64,000 nt of DNA from Streptomyces sp. TSRI0281 (GCF_001905125.1 NZ_LWLE01000003.1:232975-296974), one strand, 5' to 3'; shown: positions 1 through 9,870, numbered from the stretch's first letter. A program made the numbers and translations. The notes: generated from the letters alone by a model not told the origin.

Positions 1-1095
1 GGACTCGTCGCCGTCTACCTCCTGCCGCTCATCTGGGACCGGGCGACCGACGGGTCCGAGGTCTCCTCCACGGCCGCCATCGTCGCGGTCGTCATCGTGA
101 TCGTGTGTGCCTCGGTCGGCCAGGCATTCACCACCCACCTGGGCAACAGACTCCGCCGGTACATCACCTGGTCGCCCGCGCGCGCCCTGGACGCCACCGG
201 GGGCTCACTCGTCAACGTGGTGGCGATGCTGCTGGTCTCCTGGCTGATCGGTTCCGCGCTCGCCGGTACGTCGCTGCCGACGCTGGGCAAGGAGGTCCGC
301 AGCTCCTCGGTCCTGCTCGGCGTCTCCCGGGTGATGCCCCGACAGGCGTCCACCTGGTTCACGGACTTCACCTCGGTCCTCGCGCAGAAGGGCTTCCCGC
401 AGGTCTTCAGCCCCTTCGCCAATGAGCCGATCACCGACGTCAAGGCCCCGGACCCGGCCCTGGCCGGCAGCCCCGTCGCCGCCCGCGCGAAGAAGTCCAT
501 CGTCAAGGTCATGGGCATGGCCCCGAGCTGCGGCAAGGCCCTCGAAGGCACCGGATTCGTCTTCTCCGAGCGCCGCGTGATGACCAACGCCCACGTGGTC
601 GGCGGCGTCGACGAGCCGACCGTCCAGATCGGCGGCGAGGGACGGCTGTACGACGCGAAGGTCGTCCTCTACGACTGGCAGCGCGACATCGCCGTACTGG
701 ACGTCCCGGACCTCCGGGCCGAGCCGCTCAAGTTCACCGGCACCGACGACGACGCGGAGTCGGGCGACAGCGCCATCGTCGCGGGCTTCCCGGAGAACGG
801 TGCCTATGACGTGCGCTCCGCCCGCGTACGTGGTCGCATCGACGCCGACGGTCCGGACATCTACCACCGGGGCACCGTGCGCCGTGATGTGTACTCGCTG
901 TACGCGACCGTGCGCCAGGGCAACTCCGGCGGGCCGCTGCTCACTCCGGACGGAAAGGTGTACGGAGTGGTGTTCGCCAAATCGCTCGATGACCCGGACA
1001 CCGGCTACGCGCTGACGGCGGACGAGATCCGCCCGGACATCGCGCGCGGCCGTACCGCCAACCAGCAGGTCGACAGCCAGGGCTGCGCGCTCTGA
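1..1095 (+). CDS. MarP-like membrane-anchored trypsin-like serine protease (5' partial)
   Basis: This is the C-terminal part of a MarP-family protein; the reading frame is open from base 1, so the start lies upstream. The visible N-terminus holds hydrophobic membrane segments of a CvpA-like domain (one ending near AVVIVIV, another near VAMLLVSWLIGSALAG). A chymotrypsin-like protease domain follows, with the triad visible: His in TNAHVVGG, Asp in DWQRDIAVLDV and Ser in RQGNSGGPLL. In the family the protease faces outside the membrane; the mycobacterial member supports acid and oxidative stress tolerance. Two Cys (in PSCGKA and at the C-terminal QGCAL) could form a disulphide. The next gene is convergent. 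Family assignment is secure; the physiological role in this organism is inferred. Confidence 0.9.
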   Translation, partial: GLVAVYLLPLIWDRATDGSEVSSTAAIVAVVIVIVCASVGQAFTTHLGNRLRRYITWSPARALDATGGSLVNVVAMLLVSWLIGSALAGTSLPTLGKEVRSSSVLLGVSRVMPRQASTWFTDFTSVLAQKGFPQVFSPFANEPITDVKAPDPALAGSPVAARAKKSIVKVMGMAPSCGKALEGTGFVFSERRVMTNAHVVGGVDEPTVQIGGEGRLYDAKVVLYDWQRDIAVLDVPDLRAEPLKFTGTDDDAESGDSAIVAGFPENGAYDVRSARVRGRIDADGPDIYHRGTVRRDVYSLYATVRQGNSGGPLLTPDGKVYGVVFAKSLDDPDTGYALTADEIRPDIARGRTANQQVDSQGCAL

Positions 1096-1589
1096 GTCCC
1101 GGCTGCCGACCGGCCGGCTTGCCCGCCGGAGCCTTCGCCGCCGACTGCCGGACCTGTCGCCCTCTGACGGCCGGAGCCGCCGCCCCTTGACCGACCGGAC
1201 CTCGTGGTGCGGTCAGTGAGTCGGAGCGGGCGGCCCGTTGTCAGAGTGCTGTTGAGCCATCTCCGCGATCAGTTGCGCGGGTGACGCAGCCGCGCCGAGA
1301 CCCAGCGGGCCCGACGGCGGAGAATGCGCGGAATCCCGAGCCGGTGATGGGTCCGGGGATGGTGCATGTCATGCGCATCGTGCAGCCGGCCCTGGGGGCC
1401 GCCCCCCTCGTGAGTGCCCACACCGGCTGTCGCGGTGGAGCGGCGGTTGCGTGCTTCGTCAGTGAAGTCGTGCGTCCAGCCCATACCCCGACGTCTGCCC
1501 GTGACCCAAGGTCGGTAATCGTGTGGGAGTCAGCCAATTGGCCTATGCGGCAGGCAAGTGGCTGCTCGCCGGACGGCTGCGCCCCGGTG
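1096..1589. other. Intergenic stretch, no convincing gene
   Basis: About 490 bases lie between the convergent protease and hydrolase genes. Short open frames exist on both strands (for example on the minus strand near 1241-1537). They have no clear ribosome binding site, no recognisable domain and overlap each other, so I call none of them. The first 150 bases are repetitive GCCGGAC/CCGACCGG-like sequence that could form termination hairpins, but I see no clean stem with a T tract. Confidence 0.5.
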
Positions 1590-2564
1590 CTACCGGTCGG
1601 GCTCGGGATCCTTGAGCCAGTTGATGAGTTCGGTCGAGAAGCCGACCGGATCCTCTTCGTGGGGGAAGTGCCCGAGACCGTCGAAAAGTCGCCAACGGTA
1701 GGGCGCCTCGACGTACTCGCCGGACCCCGCGGAACTCCGTGTCCTGACCGCAGGATCGAGTGACCCGTGCAGGTGCAGCGTCGGTACGCGTACCGGCCGC
1801 TTCATCCGCCGGTTGAACTGGATACCGTCCGGTCGCGCCATGGACCGCACCATCCAGCGGTACGGCTCGATCGCGCAGTGCGCCGTCGACGGGATGCACA
1901 TGGCACGCCGGTAGACGTTCACGGCCTCCTCGTCGGGGAAGTCCGCGGTCCGCGGCCCCGACCAGTCCCGGATCAGACGGCCCACCAGGGCGGCGTCGTC
2001 CGCGACGAGCTGGCGTTCCGGCAGCCACGGCCGCTGGAAACCCCAGATATACGAGCCCGACCGGGACTGCGAGAAATCGGAGAGCATCGCGGAGCGCCAG
2101 CGGCGCGGATGCGGCATCGAGGACACCACGAGCCGCCGGACCAGCTTCGGCCGCATCACCGCGGCCGTCCACGCGAGATAGCCGCCCATGTCGTGGCCGA
2201 CCAGTGCGGCGTCGGGTTCACCGAGCGAGCGGATCACGCCGGTGACGTCGAGCGCCAGGTTGGCGGGGTCGTAGCCCCGGGGCGTGCGGTCGCTGCCGCC
2301 CACCCCGCGAAGGTCCATGGCCACGGCACGGAAACCCGCGTCGGCGAGTGCGGTCAGCTGGTGGCGCCATGTCCACCAGAACTGCGGGAAGCCGTGCAGC
2401 AGCAGCACCAACGGCCCGTCCCCCATCTCCGCGATGTGGAAGCGCGCACCGTTGGCCGCCACGTCGCGGTGGGTCCAGGGGCCGTCGAGACGTACAGGAC
2501 TACCGGTACCGGACGGACTCGACGAGCCTGCCGGACCGAATGGGCTGGAATCGGGGACCGTCAT
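1590..2564 (-). CDS. Alpha/beta hydrolase, epoxide hydrolase / dehalogenase type
   Basis: A 324-residue cytoplasmic alpha/beta hydrolase. The oxyanion-hole motif HGFPQFWWTW and the nucleophile elbow VGHDMGGYLAW are visible. The nucleophile is Asp, which points to the epoxide hydrolase / haloalkane dehalogenase branch rather than Ser esterases. The likely catalytic His is in DGLGHFPHEEDP near the C-terminus, and a cap-domain region (about residues 150-245) separates it from the nucleophile. The natural substrate cannot be told. The ATG start overlaps the stop of the upstream holin-like gene by 4 bases, so translation is probably coupled and both belong with nhaA in one minus-strand operon. Length is normal for the family. 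Confidence 0.9.
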   Translation of the reverse strand: MTVPDSSPFGPAGSSSPSGTGSPVRLDGPWTHRDVAANGARFHIAEMGDGPLVLLLHGFPQFWWTWRHQLTALADAGFRAVAMDLRGVGGSDRTPRGYDPANLALDVTGVIRSLGEPDAALVGHDMGGYLAWTAAVMRPKLVRRLVVSSMPHPRRWRSAMLSDFSQSRSGSYIWGFQRPWLPERQLVADDAALVGRLIRDWSGPRTADFPDEEAVNVYRRAMCIPSTAHCAIEPYRWMVRSMARPDGIQFNRRMKRPVRVPTLHLHGSLDPAVRTRSSAGSGEYVEAPYRWRLFDGLGHFPHEEDPVGFSTELINWLKDPEPDR

Positions 2565-3091
2565 GTGGACGAGCGTGCCACAGCGTCGGCCTTGTCCATA
2601 CCCGGGCGGTTCTCGACGGCCTTGTCCGCCAGGGTGCTGCCCGAGCGCCGCAGGATCGCGTCGGCCTCCACCGAGGGCCGGGGGTGCGGCTTGACGGCCT
2701 GGAGCACGGCGGCGGTCTGCTTGGCCGAGGCGATCGACTTCTCCGGCGGCTTGACCTTCTTGAACTTGGCGATCGCGATCAGCGCCAGCAGCACCGCCAG
2801 CAGAATGAACGCGCCGCCCACGATCAGGAACGACCAGGCGAGTCCGAGCCCCAGATTATGGATCCCGTACGCGGCCGCGAAGCTCAGTACGGGCAGCGCG
2901 AACAGAATCAGCACGCCCGCGACGATGAAGGCCACGCTGCCGATGACGCCGCGCTTGACGTCCTGTCGTACCTCGGCCTTGGCCAGGGCGATCTCATCGT
3001 GCACCAGCGCGGACATCTCGGCCGTCGCCGAGGCGACCAGCTGTCCGAGACTGCGGTCCGCGCTGCCCGCGTAGTTGCCGGGGTCGCTCAT
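2561..3091 (-). CDS. Phage-holin-like membrane protein (actinobacterial holin-X / DUF1469)
   Basis: A 176-residue protein with a charged amphipathic N-terminus (residues 1-45, rich in Glu, Lys and Asp) followed by two strong membrane segments: GSVAFIVAGVLILFALPVLSFAAAYGIH, then WSFLIVGGAFILLAVLLALIAI. A basic cytoplasmic tail follows. This is the layout of actinobacterial holin-X-like proteins, which are chromosomal and whose function is not established; there is no endolysin or phage gene nearby. The ATG has a strong Shine-Dalgarno (GAGAGGGAG). The stop overlaps the hydrolase start, and nhaA ends 40 bases upstream, so an operon is likely. Confidence 0.85.
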   Translation of the reverse strand: MSDPGNYAGSADRSLGQLVASATAEMSALVHDEIALAKAEVRQDVKRGVIGSVAFIVAGVLILFALPVLSFAAAYGIHNLGLGLAWSFLIVGGAFILLAVLLALIAIAKFKKVKPPEKSIASAKQTAAVLQAVKPHPRPSVEADAILRRSGSTLADKAVENRPGMDKADAVARSST

Positions 3092-3130
3092 CCCTGACTC
3101 CCTCTCCTCTTCAACACATCCGATGTCAGA

Positions 3131-4537
3131 TCATGCCGGACTGTCCGGCTTGTTGCGCGCTGCCCCCGCCAGTTCGGCCAGACGGCGGTGCTCGGCCGCC
3201 TTCCTCTCATGGATCACGGCCATCCGCAGGTGATACTCCGGGTCGTCCTGTTCGTAGATGTCGGGTACGCCGGACTGGTCCTCGTCGAGTTCCTCCGCCT
3301 CGTACAGGGCCCGGTATGTGCGTACCCGGAGTTTGAGCAGTACACCGGAGATTACGGCCGCTATCAGGGAGCCGATCAGTACGGCCGCCTTGATCTCGTT
3401 GACCATTTCCGTATCGCCCTCGAAGGCGAGCTCGCCGATGAGCAGCGAAACGGTGAAGCCGATTCCGGCGAGCGAGGCGACCGCGAAGACATCCGCCCAG
3501 GCCAGGTCCTTGTTCAGCTCCGCCTTGGTGAAACGGGTCGCGAGCCAGGTGCCGCCGAAGATGCCCACGGTCTTGCCGAGGACCAGTCCGAGGACGACAC
3601 CGAGGGTCTCGGGCCGGGTGAAGACACCGGCGAGCGCGTCGCCCTTGAGGGAGACACCGGCCGAGAAGAGCGCGAACAGCGGCACGGCGAGCCCGGCCGA
3701 CAGCGGGCGGACCAGATGCTCGATGTGCTCACCGGGGGAGTGCTTCTCGCCCTCGCGCCTGGTGCAGCGCATCATCAGGCCCATGGCGACACCGGCGATG
3801 GTGGCGTGGACGCCGCTGTTGTACATCAGGCCCCAGATGACCAGGGCCAGCGGTATGTAGATGTACCAGCCCCGGATCCCCTTGCGGATCAGTACATAGA
3901 AGACGGCCAGTCCGGCGAAGGCTCCGCCGAGCGCCATGAAGTCGATGCTGTCCGTGAAGAAGACCGCGATGATCAGGATCGCGAAGAGGTCGTCGACGAC
4001 GGCGAGGGTCAGCAGGAACGCGCGCAGGGCGGAGGGCAGCGAGGTCCCGATGACCGCGAGCACGGCGAGCGCGAACGCGATGTCCGTGGCCGTGGGGACG
4101 GCCCAGCCGTCCGTCGATCCGCCGCCGAGGGACGTGGTCAGGAAGTAGACCAGCGCGGGCACGGCCATGCCGCACAGCGCCGCGACGACCGGGAGGGCGG
4201 CCGCCTTGGGGTCCCGGAGTTCGCCCGCGACCAGCTCACGCTTGAGTTCGACGCCCGCGACGAAGAAGAAGACGGCGAGCAGCCCGTCGGCCGCCCAGTG
4301 CGCCACGGAGAGGTTCAGGCCCAGCGCCTCGGGACCGAAGTGGAAGTCGCTGATCGTCTCGTAGCTGGACTGGAAGGTGTTCGCCCAGACGAGGGCCGCG
4401 ACGGCGGCGACCAGCAGGATGACTCCGCCGACCGTCTCGGTACGCAGCGCTTCCGCGACATAGTTCCGCTCGGGCAGCGGAAGACGGCCGAGCAGGGTGC
4501 GGCGGGGGGACGGGGGTGCGGGGGCAGGCGCGGCCAC
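3131..4537 (-). CDS. nhaA: Na+/H+ antiporter NhaA
   Basis: A 468-residue NhaA-type electrogenic antiporter of the cytoplasmic membrane, exchanging Na+ (or Li+) for H+ for pH and salt homeostasis. The paired Asp motif AVVDDLFAI and the upstream Asp in TATDIAFALAVLAV are the ion-binding residues of the family. About twelve hydrophobic segments and a hydrophilic C-terminal tail of about 60 residues (rich in Glu/His/Arg) are visible. I chose the GTG at 4537 because GGAGGT lies 8 bases upstream; a longer in-frame form from 4609 has no comparable site. A palindrome in the upstream region (4630-4644) is a possible regulatory site. The holin-like gene follows 40 bases downstream. Confidence 0.95.
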   Translation of the reverse strand: MAAPAPAPPSPRRTLLGRLPLPERNYVAEALRTETVGGVILLVAAVAALVWANTFQSSYETISDFHFGPEALGLNLSVAHWAADGLLAVFFFVAGVELKRELVAGELRDPKAAALPVVAALCGMAVPALVYFLTTSLGGGSTDGWAVPTATDIAFALAVLAVIGTSLPSALRAFLLTLAVVDDLFAILIIAVFFTDSIDFMALGGAFAGLAVFYVLIRKGIRGWYIYIPLALVIWGLMYNSGVHATIAGVAMGLMMRCTRREGEKHSPGEHIEHLVRPLSAGLAVPLFALFSAGVSLKGDALAGVFTRPETLGVVLGLVLGKTVGIFGGTWLATRFTKAELNKDLAWADVFAVASLAGIGFTVSLLIGELAFEGDTEMVNEIKAAVLIGSLIAAVISGVLLKLRVRTYRALYEAEELDEDQSGVPDIYEQDDPEYHLRMAVIHERKAAEHRRLAELAGAARNKPDSPA

Positions 4538-4629
4538 GAGTGGGGACCTCCGGGTCGGTACGGCAGCGATGGCATGGCTGATGCACTTGCCGACCAGACT
4601 TCCCGGCACACCCTTTGGAAATTTCTTAT

Positions 4630-4644
4630 TGCGTTGTTGACGCA
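4630..4644. promoter_or_regulatory. TGCGT-N5-ACGCA dyad upstream of nhaA
   Basis: The sequence TGCGT TGTTG ACGCA is a perfect 5+5 inverted repeat in the AT-rich stretch about 95 bases upstream of the chosen nhaA start and downstream of acs. It has the size and symmetry of a dimeric repressor or activator site. The protein that would bind it is unknown, and such short dyads also occur by chance. Confidence 0.35.
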
Positions 4645-4700
4645 GCGACCACTGTACCTGGGAGGCCGGAAACCGTATCCAGTGGTTTTCACCCTAAATG

Positions 4701-4739
4701 CCCGATGGGCACCCGGCGCGTCGCCGGATGCCCATCGGG
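4701..4739 (-). terminator. Hairpin terminator after acs
   Basis: An 11-bp perfect stem (CCCGATGGGCA with TGCCCATCGGG) encloses, after one C/A mismatch, a further 6-bp stem (CCGGCG with CGCCGG) and a 3-base loop. It lies 75 bases past the acs stop, reading on the minus strand. Only a short T-containing tail follows, as is usual for high-GC actinobacterial terminators. Confidence 0.7.
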
Positions 4740-4814
4740 GTCGTACGTACAGATGCTTCTCGGTACGTCCTGGCCGTCGACGCGTCAACGGCCCAGGTAC
4801 GTGGTGGCGGGCTG

Positions 4815-6767
4815 TCAGTCCTCGGAGGAGGCCGGCAGCTGCGTCTGGATCAGGTCCATGACCGAGGAGTCGGTGAGCGTGGTGACGTCACCCAGTTCGC
4901 GGTTCTCGGCGACATCGCGCAGCAGACGGCGCATGATCTTGCCCGAGCGGGTCTTGGGCAGCTCGGCGACCGGCAGGACCCGCTTGGGCTTGGCGATCGG
5001 TCCGAGTGTGGTGCCGACGTGGTTGCGCAGCTCCGCGACCAGTTCGTCGGAGGCGGTCGCCGAACCTCGCAGGATCACGAACGCGACGATCGCCTGGCCC
5101 GTCGTCTCGTCGGCCGCGCCGACCACGGCGGCCTCGGCGACCGACGGGTGCGACACGAGGGCCGACTCGACCTCGGTGGTCGAGATGTTGTGCCCGGACA
5201 CGAGCATCACGTCGTCCACCCGGCCGAGGAGCCAGATGTCGCCGTCCTCGTCCTTCTTCGCCCCGTCGCCCGCGAAGTACTTGCCCTCGAAGCGCGACCA
5301 GTACGTGTCGAGGTAGCGCTGGTCGTCGCCCCAGATGGTGCGGAGCATGGAGGGCCACGGCTCGGTGAGGACGAGGTAGCCGCCCCCGCCGTCCGGAACT
5401 TCCCGCGCCTCGTCGTCGACGACCGTGGCGGAGATGCCCGGCAGCGCGCGCTGGGCGCTTCCCGGCTTGGTCTCCGTCACACCCGGCAGCGGCGAAATCA
5501 TCATCGCGCCGGTCTCGGTCTGCCACCAGGTGTCCACGATCGGGCACTTGTCGGCGCCGATGTGCTTGCGGTACCACATCCATGCCTCGGGGTTGATCGG
5601 CTCACCTACCGAACCGAGGACGCGCAGCGAGGTCAGGTCGAACTTGGCGGGGATGTCGTCCCCCCACTTCATGAACGTACGGATCGCGGTCGGCGCGGTG
5701 TAGAGGATCGTGACGCCGTACTTCTGCACGATCTCCCAGAAACGCCCCTGGTGGGGAGAGTCGGGCGTGCCCTCGTACATGACCTGGGTGGCGCCGTTGG
5801 CCAGCGGACCGTAGACGATGTACGAGTGTCCGGTCACCCAGCCGATGTCGGCGGTGCACCAGTAGACGTCGGACTCCGGCTTGAGGTCGAAGACCGCGTG
5901 GTGGGTGTACGCCGCCTGGGTCAGGTAGCCGCCCGAGGTGTGCAGGATGCCCTTCGGCTTACCCGTGGTGCCCGAGGTGTAGAGGATGAAGAGCGGCTGC
6001 TCGGCCTCGAATGCCTCGGGGGTGTGCTCGGCGGACTGGCGGGCGGTGATCTCGTGCCACCAGATGTCGCGGCCCTCGGTCCACGCGGTGTCCTGACCGG
6101 TGCGGCGGACCACGAGGACGTGCTCGACGCTCTCGATACGGGAGACGGCGTCGTCGACCGCGGGCTTGAGCGCGGAGGGCTTGCCGCGGCGGTATCCGCC
6201 GTCGGCGGTGATGACGACCTTGGCGTCCGCGTCCCGGATGCGGGCGGCGATGGCGTCGGCCGAGAAGCCGCCGAAGACCACCGAGTGCGCGGCGCCGATG
6301 CGGGCGCAGGCCAGCATCGCGATGGCGGCCTCGGGGATCATCGGCAGATACACGGCGACCCGGTCGCCCGTACCGACACCGAGTTCGGTGAGGGCGTTGG
6401 CGGCGCGGGAGACCTCGTCCTTCAGTTCCGCGTAGGTGATGGCGCGGCTGTCGCCGGGCTCACCCTCGAAGTGGATGGCGACCCGGTCGCCGTTGCCCGC
6501 CTCGACGTGGCGGTCCACGCAGTTGTACGCGACGTTGAGCTTGCCGTCCGCGAACCACTTCGCGAAGGGCGGGTTGCTCCAGTCGAGCGTCTCGGTCGGC
6601 TCCGTGGCCCAGGTCAGGCGACGGGCCTGCTCGGCCCAGAAGCCCAGCCGGTCCGCCTCGGCCTGCTCGTACGCCTCTGCGGTGACGTTGGCGTCAGCGG
6701 CCAGCTCGGCAGGCGGCGCGAATTTCCGCTCTTCCCGAAGCAGGTTGGCCAGGCTTTCGTTGCTCAC
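4815..6767 (-). CDS. acs: Acetyl-CoA synthetase (AMP-forming)
   Basis: A 650-residue cytoplasmic enzyme that activates acetate with ATP and CoA to acetyl-CoA via acetyl-AMP. The adenylate-forming signature [12 protein letters not shown] (A3), the A5-type motif DTWWQTETG, and the C-terminal [14 protein letters not shown] are all present. In the last, the Lys of SGK is the conserved catalytic lysine that is reversibly acetylated in this family. Length is normal. I start at the GTG at 6767 ([10 protein letters not shown]), which has GGGAGAA just upstream; the frame is also open 42 bases further. The gene is isolated between nhaA and the SulP-carbonic anhydrase gene and has a good hairpin terminator downstream. 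Confidence 0.97.
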   Translation of the reverse strand: MSNESLANLLREERKFAPPAELAADANVTAEAYEQAEADRLGFWAEQARRLTWATEPTETLDWSNPPFAKWFADGKLNVAYNCVDRHVEAGNGDRVAIHFEGEPGDSRAITYAELKDEVSRAANALTELGVGTGDRVAVYLPMIPEAAIAMLACARIGAAHSVVFGGFSADAIAARIRDADAKVVITADGGYRRGKPSALKPAVDDAVSRIESVEHVLVVRRTGQDTAWTEGRDIWWHEITARQSAEHTPEAFEAEQPLFILYTSGTTGKPKGILHTSGGYLTQAAYTHHAVFDLKPESDVYWCTADIGWVTGHSYIVYGPLANGATQVMYEGTPDSPHQGRFWEIVQKYGVTILYTAPTAIRTFMKWGDDIPAKFDLTSLRVLGSVGEPINPEAWMWYRKHIGADKCPIVDTWWQTETGAMMISPLPGVTETKPGSAQRALPGISATVVDDEAREVPDGGGGYLVLTEPWPSMLRTIWGDDQRYLDTYWSRFEGKYFAGDGAKKDEDGDIWLLGRVDDVMLVSGHNISTTEVESALVSHPSVAEAAVVGAADETTGQAIVAFVILRGSATASDELVAELRNHVGTTLGPIAKPKRVLPVAELPKTRSGKIMRRLLRDVAENRELGDVTTLTDSSVMDLIQTQLPASSED

Positions 6768-7031
6768 GACTTCTCCCAGTCCCAGGGTGTCCGTTGTGTC
6801 CCGGGGCATAGCTCATCAGGCCAAGGGCCAGGTGACAAGTGTCTGCCGGGAATTGGTTTAGACCTGTGTCTTCGTGTATGGAGGCACGATCCCGCTCCCG
6901 GCCAGGACCTCGCACGGCTCCTTCACGGGGTCGCACGGGCACCTCACGGCACCGCACGATCCCCAGGGGCAATGCGTTGTCCTGGTAGGAAGCGGGATCA
7001 CAAGGTCTCACGGACTGGGGGTGTGTCTGGT

Positions 7032-9692
7032 TCAGACGTGGGTACGTTCCAACTCGCCCGGACCGGAAGGGTCGATGAACGGGGTGAGGGGCGGCTCGGC
7101 CGGCATATCCGGATCGGCACCTGGCCCGACCCGGTCGAAGACCTCATCGGGCCCCGTACCGGAACTGGAGCCCTCGGTCAGCAGATACGCCTGCGCCTCG
7201 CCGACATGGAAGTACATGCCGTGCAGCTGCAGTGTGCCTTCCGCGAGCCGTCGCGCCACCGCCTCGTGCGCCCGCAGATGCTCCAACTGCTGAACCACGT
7301 TGGTGAGACAGAGCTGTTCCACCGCATCGGTGGGCAGCCGGCCGGAGATCCGCGCCCAGGAATGATGGCGGGACGCCATCCGCTCCAGGCTCGGCAGCCC
7401 GTACCGCAGCCAGCGCCACAACGGCGTCCTGGGGGTCTCGGGACCGGCATTGAGCAGGGCGTTCATGGCCCCGCAGCCGGAGTGCCCACAGACGGTGATG
7501 GACTCGACCCTCAGCACGTCCACCGCATACTCGATCGCCGCGGCCACCGAGTCGTCGCCGCTCTCCGGCGATTCGGTGTCCGGGGTGGGGACCAGGTTGC
7601 CGACATTGCGCACGGTGAAGAGGTCACCCGGGCCGCTGGACGTGATCATGCTGGTGACCAGGCGGGAGTCGGCGCAGGTGATGAAGAGCTGGGAGGGGCG
7701 CTGACCCTCGGCGGCGAGCCTGGCCAGCTCCTCGCGCACCAGCGGTGCCGTATTGCGCTGGAACGAGCTGAGGCCGCTGAGCAGGCGCTGGGCCCCGGTC
7801 GGGCGCGTCGCGCCTGCGGTGCCGTCGGTGGATCCGGTGGCTCTCGCGCCGACCGCGTTGCCGGCGGCGCCGGTGCCGGACTCGTGGAGCGTGTCGGCGG
7901 CGGTGGTGGGCTGTGTGGGGCGGTCATGGCAGTGGTGGTTGCGCCACGGGGTCCAGGGGCGACAGCAGGAATGCGCCGCCGCGGCCGGTTCGGCGATGCG
8001 GCCGCCCGATCTCCCGGTGAAGACGATCCGTCCGCCCTGGGCGAGCTGAGCGGTGCGCCAGTCCTGGATGGCCTCGTACGCCCCGTGGTCCATGAAGAAC
8101 CCGTCCAGCTCGACGGTCGCGTCGACCCTCTGCGGAAGCTGGCCGAGCGTCCGGGTGAGGCGCGGAACGGCCAGAAAGGTCAGCTGACCGCGCACGATCA
8201 CCAGATGCCGGCCGTTCTGCTCGCTCACCGTGATTCTGGTGCGGGCCAGCCGATGCAGCGCGACGGCCACGGCCACGGCGATACCGATCGCCACGCCCTT
8301 GAGCACCCCGAAGGCGAGCACGCCCGTGATCGTCGCCCCGTACACCAGGAACTCCCGGTGTTTGTGGACGTTGCGGATGTGAGCGAAGCTCACCATCTGG
8401 ATGCCGACGACCATCACCAGGGCGGCGAGCGCGGCCAGCGGAATCCATTCGAGCGCCGTGACGAGCAGCGCCGCCGCGAGCAGTACCCAGACGCCGTGCA
8501 GCACGGTGGCGGCACGGCTGGTCGCCCCGGCCCGTACGTTGGCCGAACTGCGGACCGCGCCGCCGGACACCGGAAGCCCGCCGAGCAGTCCTGCGAGCGC
8601 GTTGGCCATGCCCTGCCCGCGCAACTCGCGGTCGAGGTCGGAGCGTTGGACGGGAGAGGGTGGCTGACCGGACTGCTCGGCGGTCACCTGGGAGGGCCGA
8701 GGTGGGTCCGGGGCGGCTGTACGGGCGGGCGGCGGGTCGGACTCCTGCGTGGCCGGCGGGCCGGACGGGGAGGGAGCCTCCCCCGACGCGCGGTCGGCCT
8801 GGTTCGCCGCACGTTCGGCGGCCAGCTTGTCCACGGCCACCGCGGCGAGCAGTGACTCCAGGCTGGCCACCAGCATCACCGTGAACACGGCTGTGGCCAG
8901 GGCCAGTACGGGGCCCTTGGGCAGCTCGGCCAGGGCGTGCGAGCGCCAGGACGGCAGATCGACCCGGGCGATCCGGGGCGTCACCGCGGCGGCCACCGCC
9001 GTGGCGATCACCACTGAGGCGAGCGCGGCCGGAATTCTCCGTACCGCTCTCCCGGCACGCCCCGGCAGCCGTGGCCACAGCACCAGAACGGCGATGGTCA
9101 GCGCACCGATCATCGGGGCGGCCGGACTGAGTCGGGCCAACTGGGCGGGCAGGGAAAGGGCGTTGCCCATGGCCGAGCTCTGGGGTGAGCCGCCGAGCAC
9201 GATGTGCAGCTGAGCGAGGGCGATGGCCACACCGATACCGGCGAGCGTGCCGTGCACGATGGCGGGGCTGACGGCCAGCGCACTGCGGGCCGCGCGCAGG
9301 GAGCCCAGCAGGATCTGAAGGAGGCCGGCGCCGATGGTGATGGCACAGGTCGTGCGCCAGCCGTAGATCTGGATCAACTCGGCTGTGACCACGGTCAGTC
9401 CGGCGGAAGGGCCGCTGACCTGGAGGGGGGTCCCACCGAGCAGTCCGGCGACGATCCCGCCGATGGCCGCGGAGACCAGACCGGCGGACAGCGGGGCGTC
9501 GATGGCGACGGCCAGGCCGAGGGACATCGGGACGGCGATAAGGAAGACGGTGATCGATGCGGACACATCCGCGCCCGCGATACGGAATCGGCGCCCGCCG
9601 GGCGGCGGGCTGTGGGGGCGCTTGACTCCCGAGGCGCGGGGAGGGCGCGAGCTGGGGGTTCGTTCATGACGAGTGGGGACGCAGGCAGACAT
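7032..9692 (-). CDS. SulP-family anion transporter fused to a beta-carbonic anhydrase
   Basis: An 886-residue membrane protein. The first part (about residues 40-480) is a SulP transporter core with the family opening FRIAGADVSASITVFLIAVPMSLGLA and many hydrophobic segments. A weak STAS-like region follows (about 490-580). The C-terminal part (about 630-830) is a beta-class carbonic anhydrase with its zinc ligands: Cys in ITCADSRLVTS and His/Cys in CGHSGCGAMN. SulP-CA fusions are a known arrangement thought to couple bicarbonate or CO2 interconversion to transport. Between SulP segments (about 285-350) sits a roughly 65-residue insert rich in Pro, Ser and Ala that looks disordered. The start is the first ATG; a downstream start is possible because the first 35 residues are basic and non-conserved-looking. 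The substrate is inferred to be bicarbonate, not shown. Confidence 0.9.
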   Translation of the reverse strand: MSACVPTRHERTPSSRPPRASGVKRPHSPPPGGRRFRIAGADVSASITVFLIAVPMSLGLAVAIDAPLSAGLVSAAIGGIVAGLLGGTPLQVSGPSAGLTVVTAELIQIYGWRTTCAITIGAGLLQILLGSLRAARSALAVSPAIVHGTLAGIGVAIALAQLHIVLGGSPQSSAMGNALSLPAQLARLSPAAPMIGALTIAVLVLWPRLPGRAGRAVRRIPAALASVVIATAVAAAVTPRIARVDLPSWRSHALAELPKGPVLALATAVFTVMLVASLESLLAAVAVDKLAAERAANQADRASGEAPSPSGPPATQESDPPPARTAAPDPPRPSQVTAEQSGQPPSPVQRSDLDRELRGQGMANALAGLLGGLPVSGGAVRSSANVRAGATSRAATVLHGVWVLLAAALLVTALEWIPLAALAALVMVVGIQMVSFAHIRNVHKHREFLVYGATITGVLAFGVLKGVAIGIAVAVAVALHRLARTRITVSEQNGRHLVIVRGQLTFLAVPRLTRTLGQLPQRVDATVELDGFFMDHGAYEAIQDWRTAQLAQGGRIVFTGRSGGRIAEPAAAAHSCCRPWTPWRNHHCHDRPTQPTTAADTLHESGTGAAGNAVGARATGSTDGTAGATRPTGAQRLLSGLSSFQRNTAPLVREELARLAAEGQRPSQLFITCADSRLVTSMITSSGPGDLFTVRNVGNLVPTPDTESPESGDDSVAAAIEYAVDVLRVESITVCGHSGCGAMNALLNAGPETPRTPLWRWLRYGLPSLERMASRHHSWARISGRLPTDAVEQLCLTNVVQQLEHLRAHEAVARRLAEGTLQLHGMYFHVGEAQAYLLTEGSSSGTGPDEVFDRVGPGADPDMPAEPPLTPFIDPSGPGELERTHV

Positions 9693-9775
9693 GTTCCCGT
9701 CTCCTCCGGGGCAGCGCGGTCGCGGGGGTGTGGGGGACGCGGCCGTGGGTCACGGCGTGCAGCGGCGGGATTTCT

Positions 9776-9870
9776 CAACTCTCAGTAAACGAATCGTAAT
9801 GCAGAGTAAAGTCGCGTGTCTCACAATTGGGGCAAATGGGCCATCGAATCACCCATTCAAGTGAATAAGC
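9776..9870. promoter_or_regulatory. AT-rich divergent promoter region
   Basis: This stretch between the SulP-carbonic anhydrase gene (minus) and the deacetylase-like lipoprotein gene (plus) is far more AT-rich than its surroundings. It contains the perfect 12-bp dyad ATTCAAGTGAAT at 9855-9866 and an overlapping GAAT...ATTC arrangement just before it. It very likely carries promoters for one or both genes, but I cannot pick a convincing -35/-10 pair. Confidence 0.4.

Noticed and set aside
1281..1763. 160-codon plus-strand frame after the MarP-like gene
   Set aside because: Its second half is antisense to the hydrolase C-terminus and no family is recognisable.
2561..3091. Holin-like gene as evidence for a prophage
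   Set aside because: The holin-X-like family is chromosomal in actinobacteria and no other phage gene is near.
3188..4861. 557-codon plus-strand frame opposite nhaA
   Set aside because: Antisense of a clear NhaA gene; no motif.
4698..8855. 1385-codon open frame on the plus strand across acs and the SulP-carbonic anhydrase gene
   Set aside because: It is the antisense shadow of two strongly supported genes in high-GC DNA; the translation has no domain and biased Arg/Gly/Asp composition.
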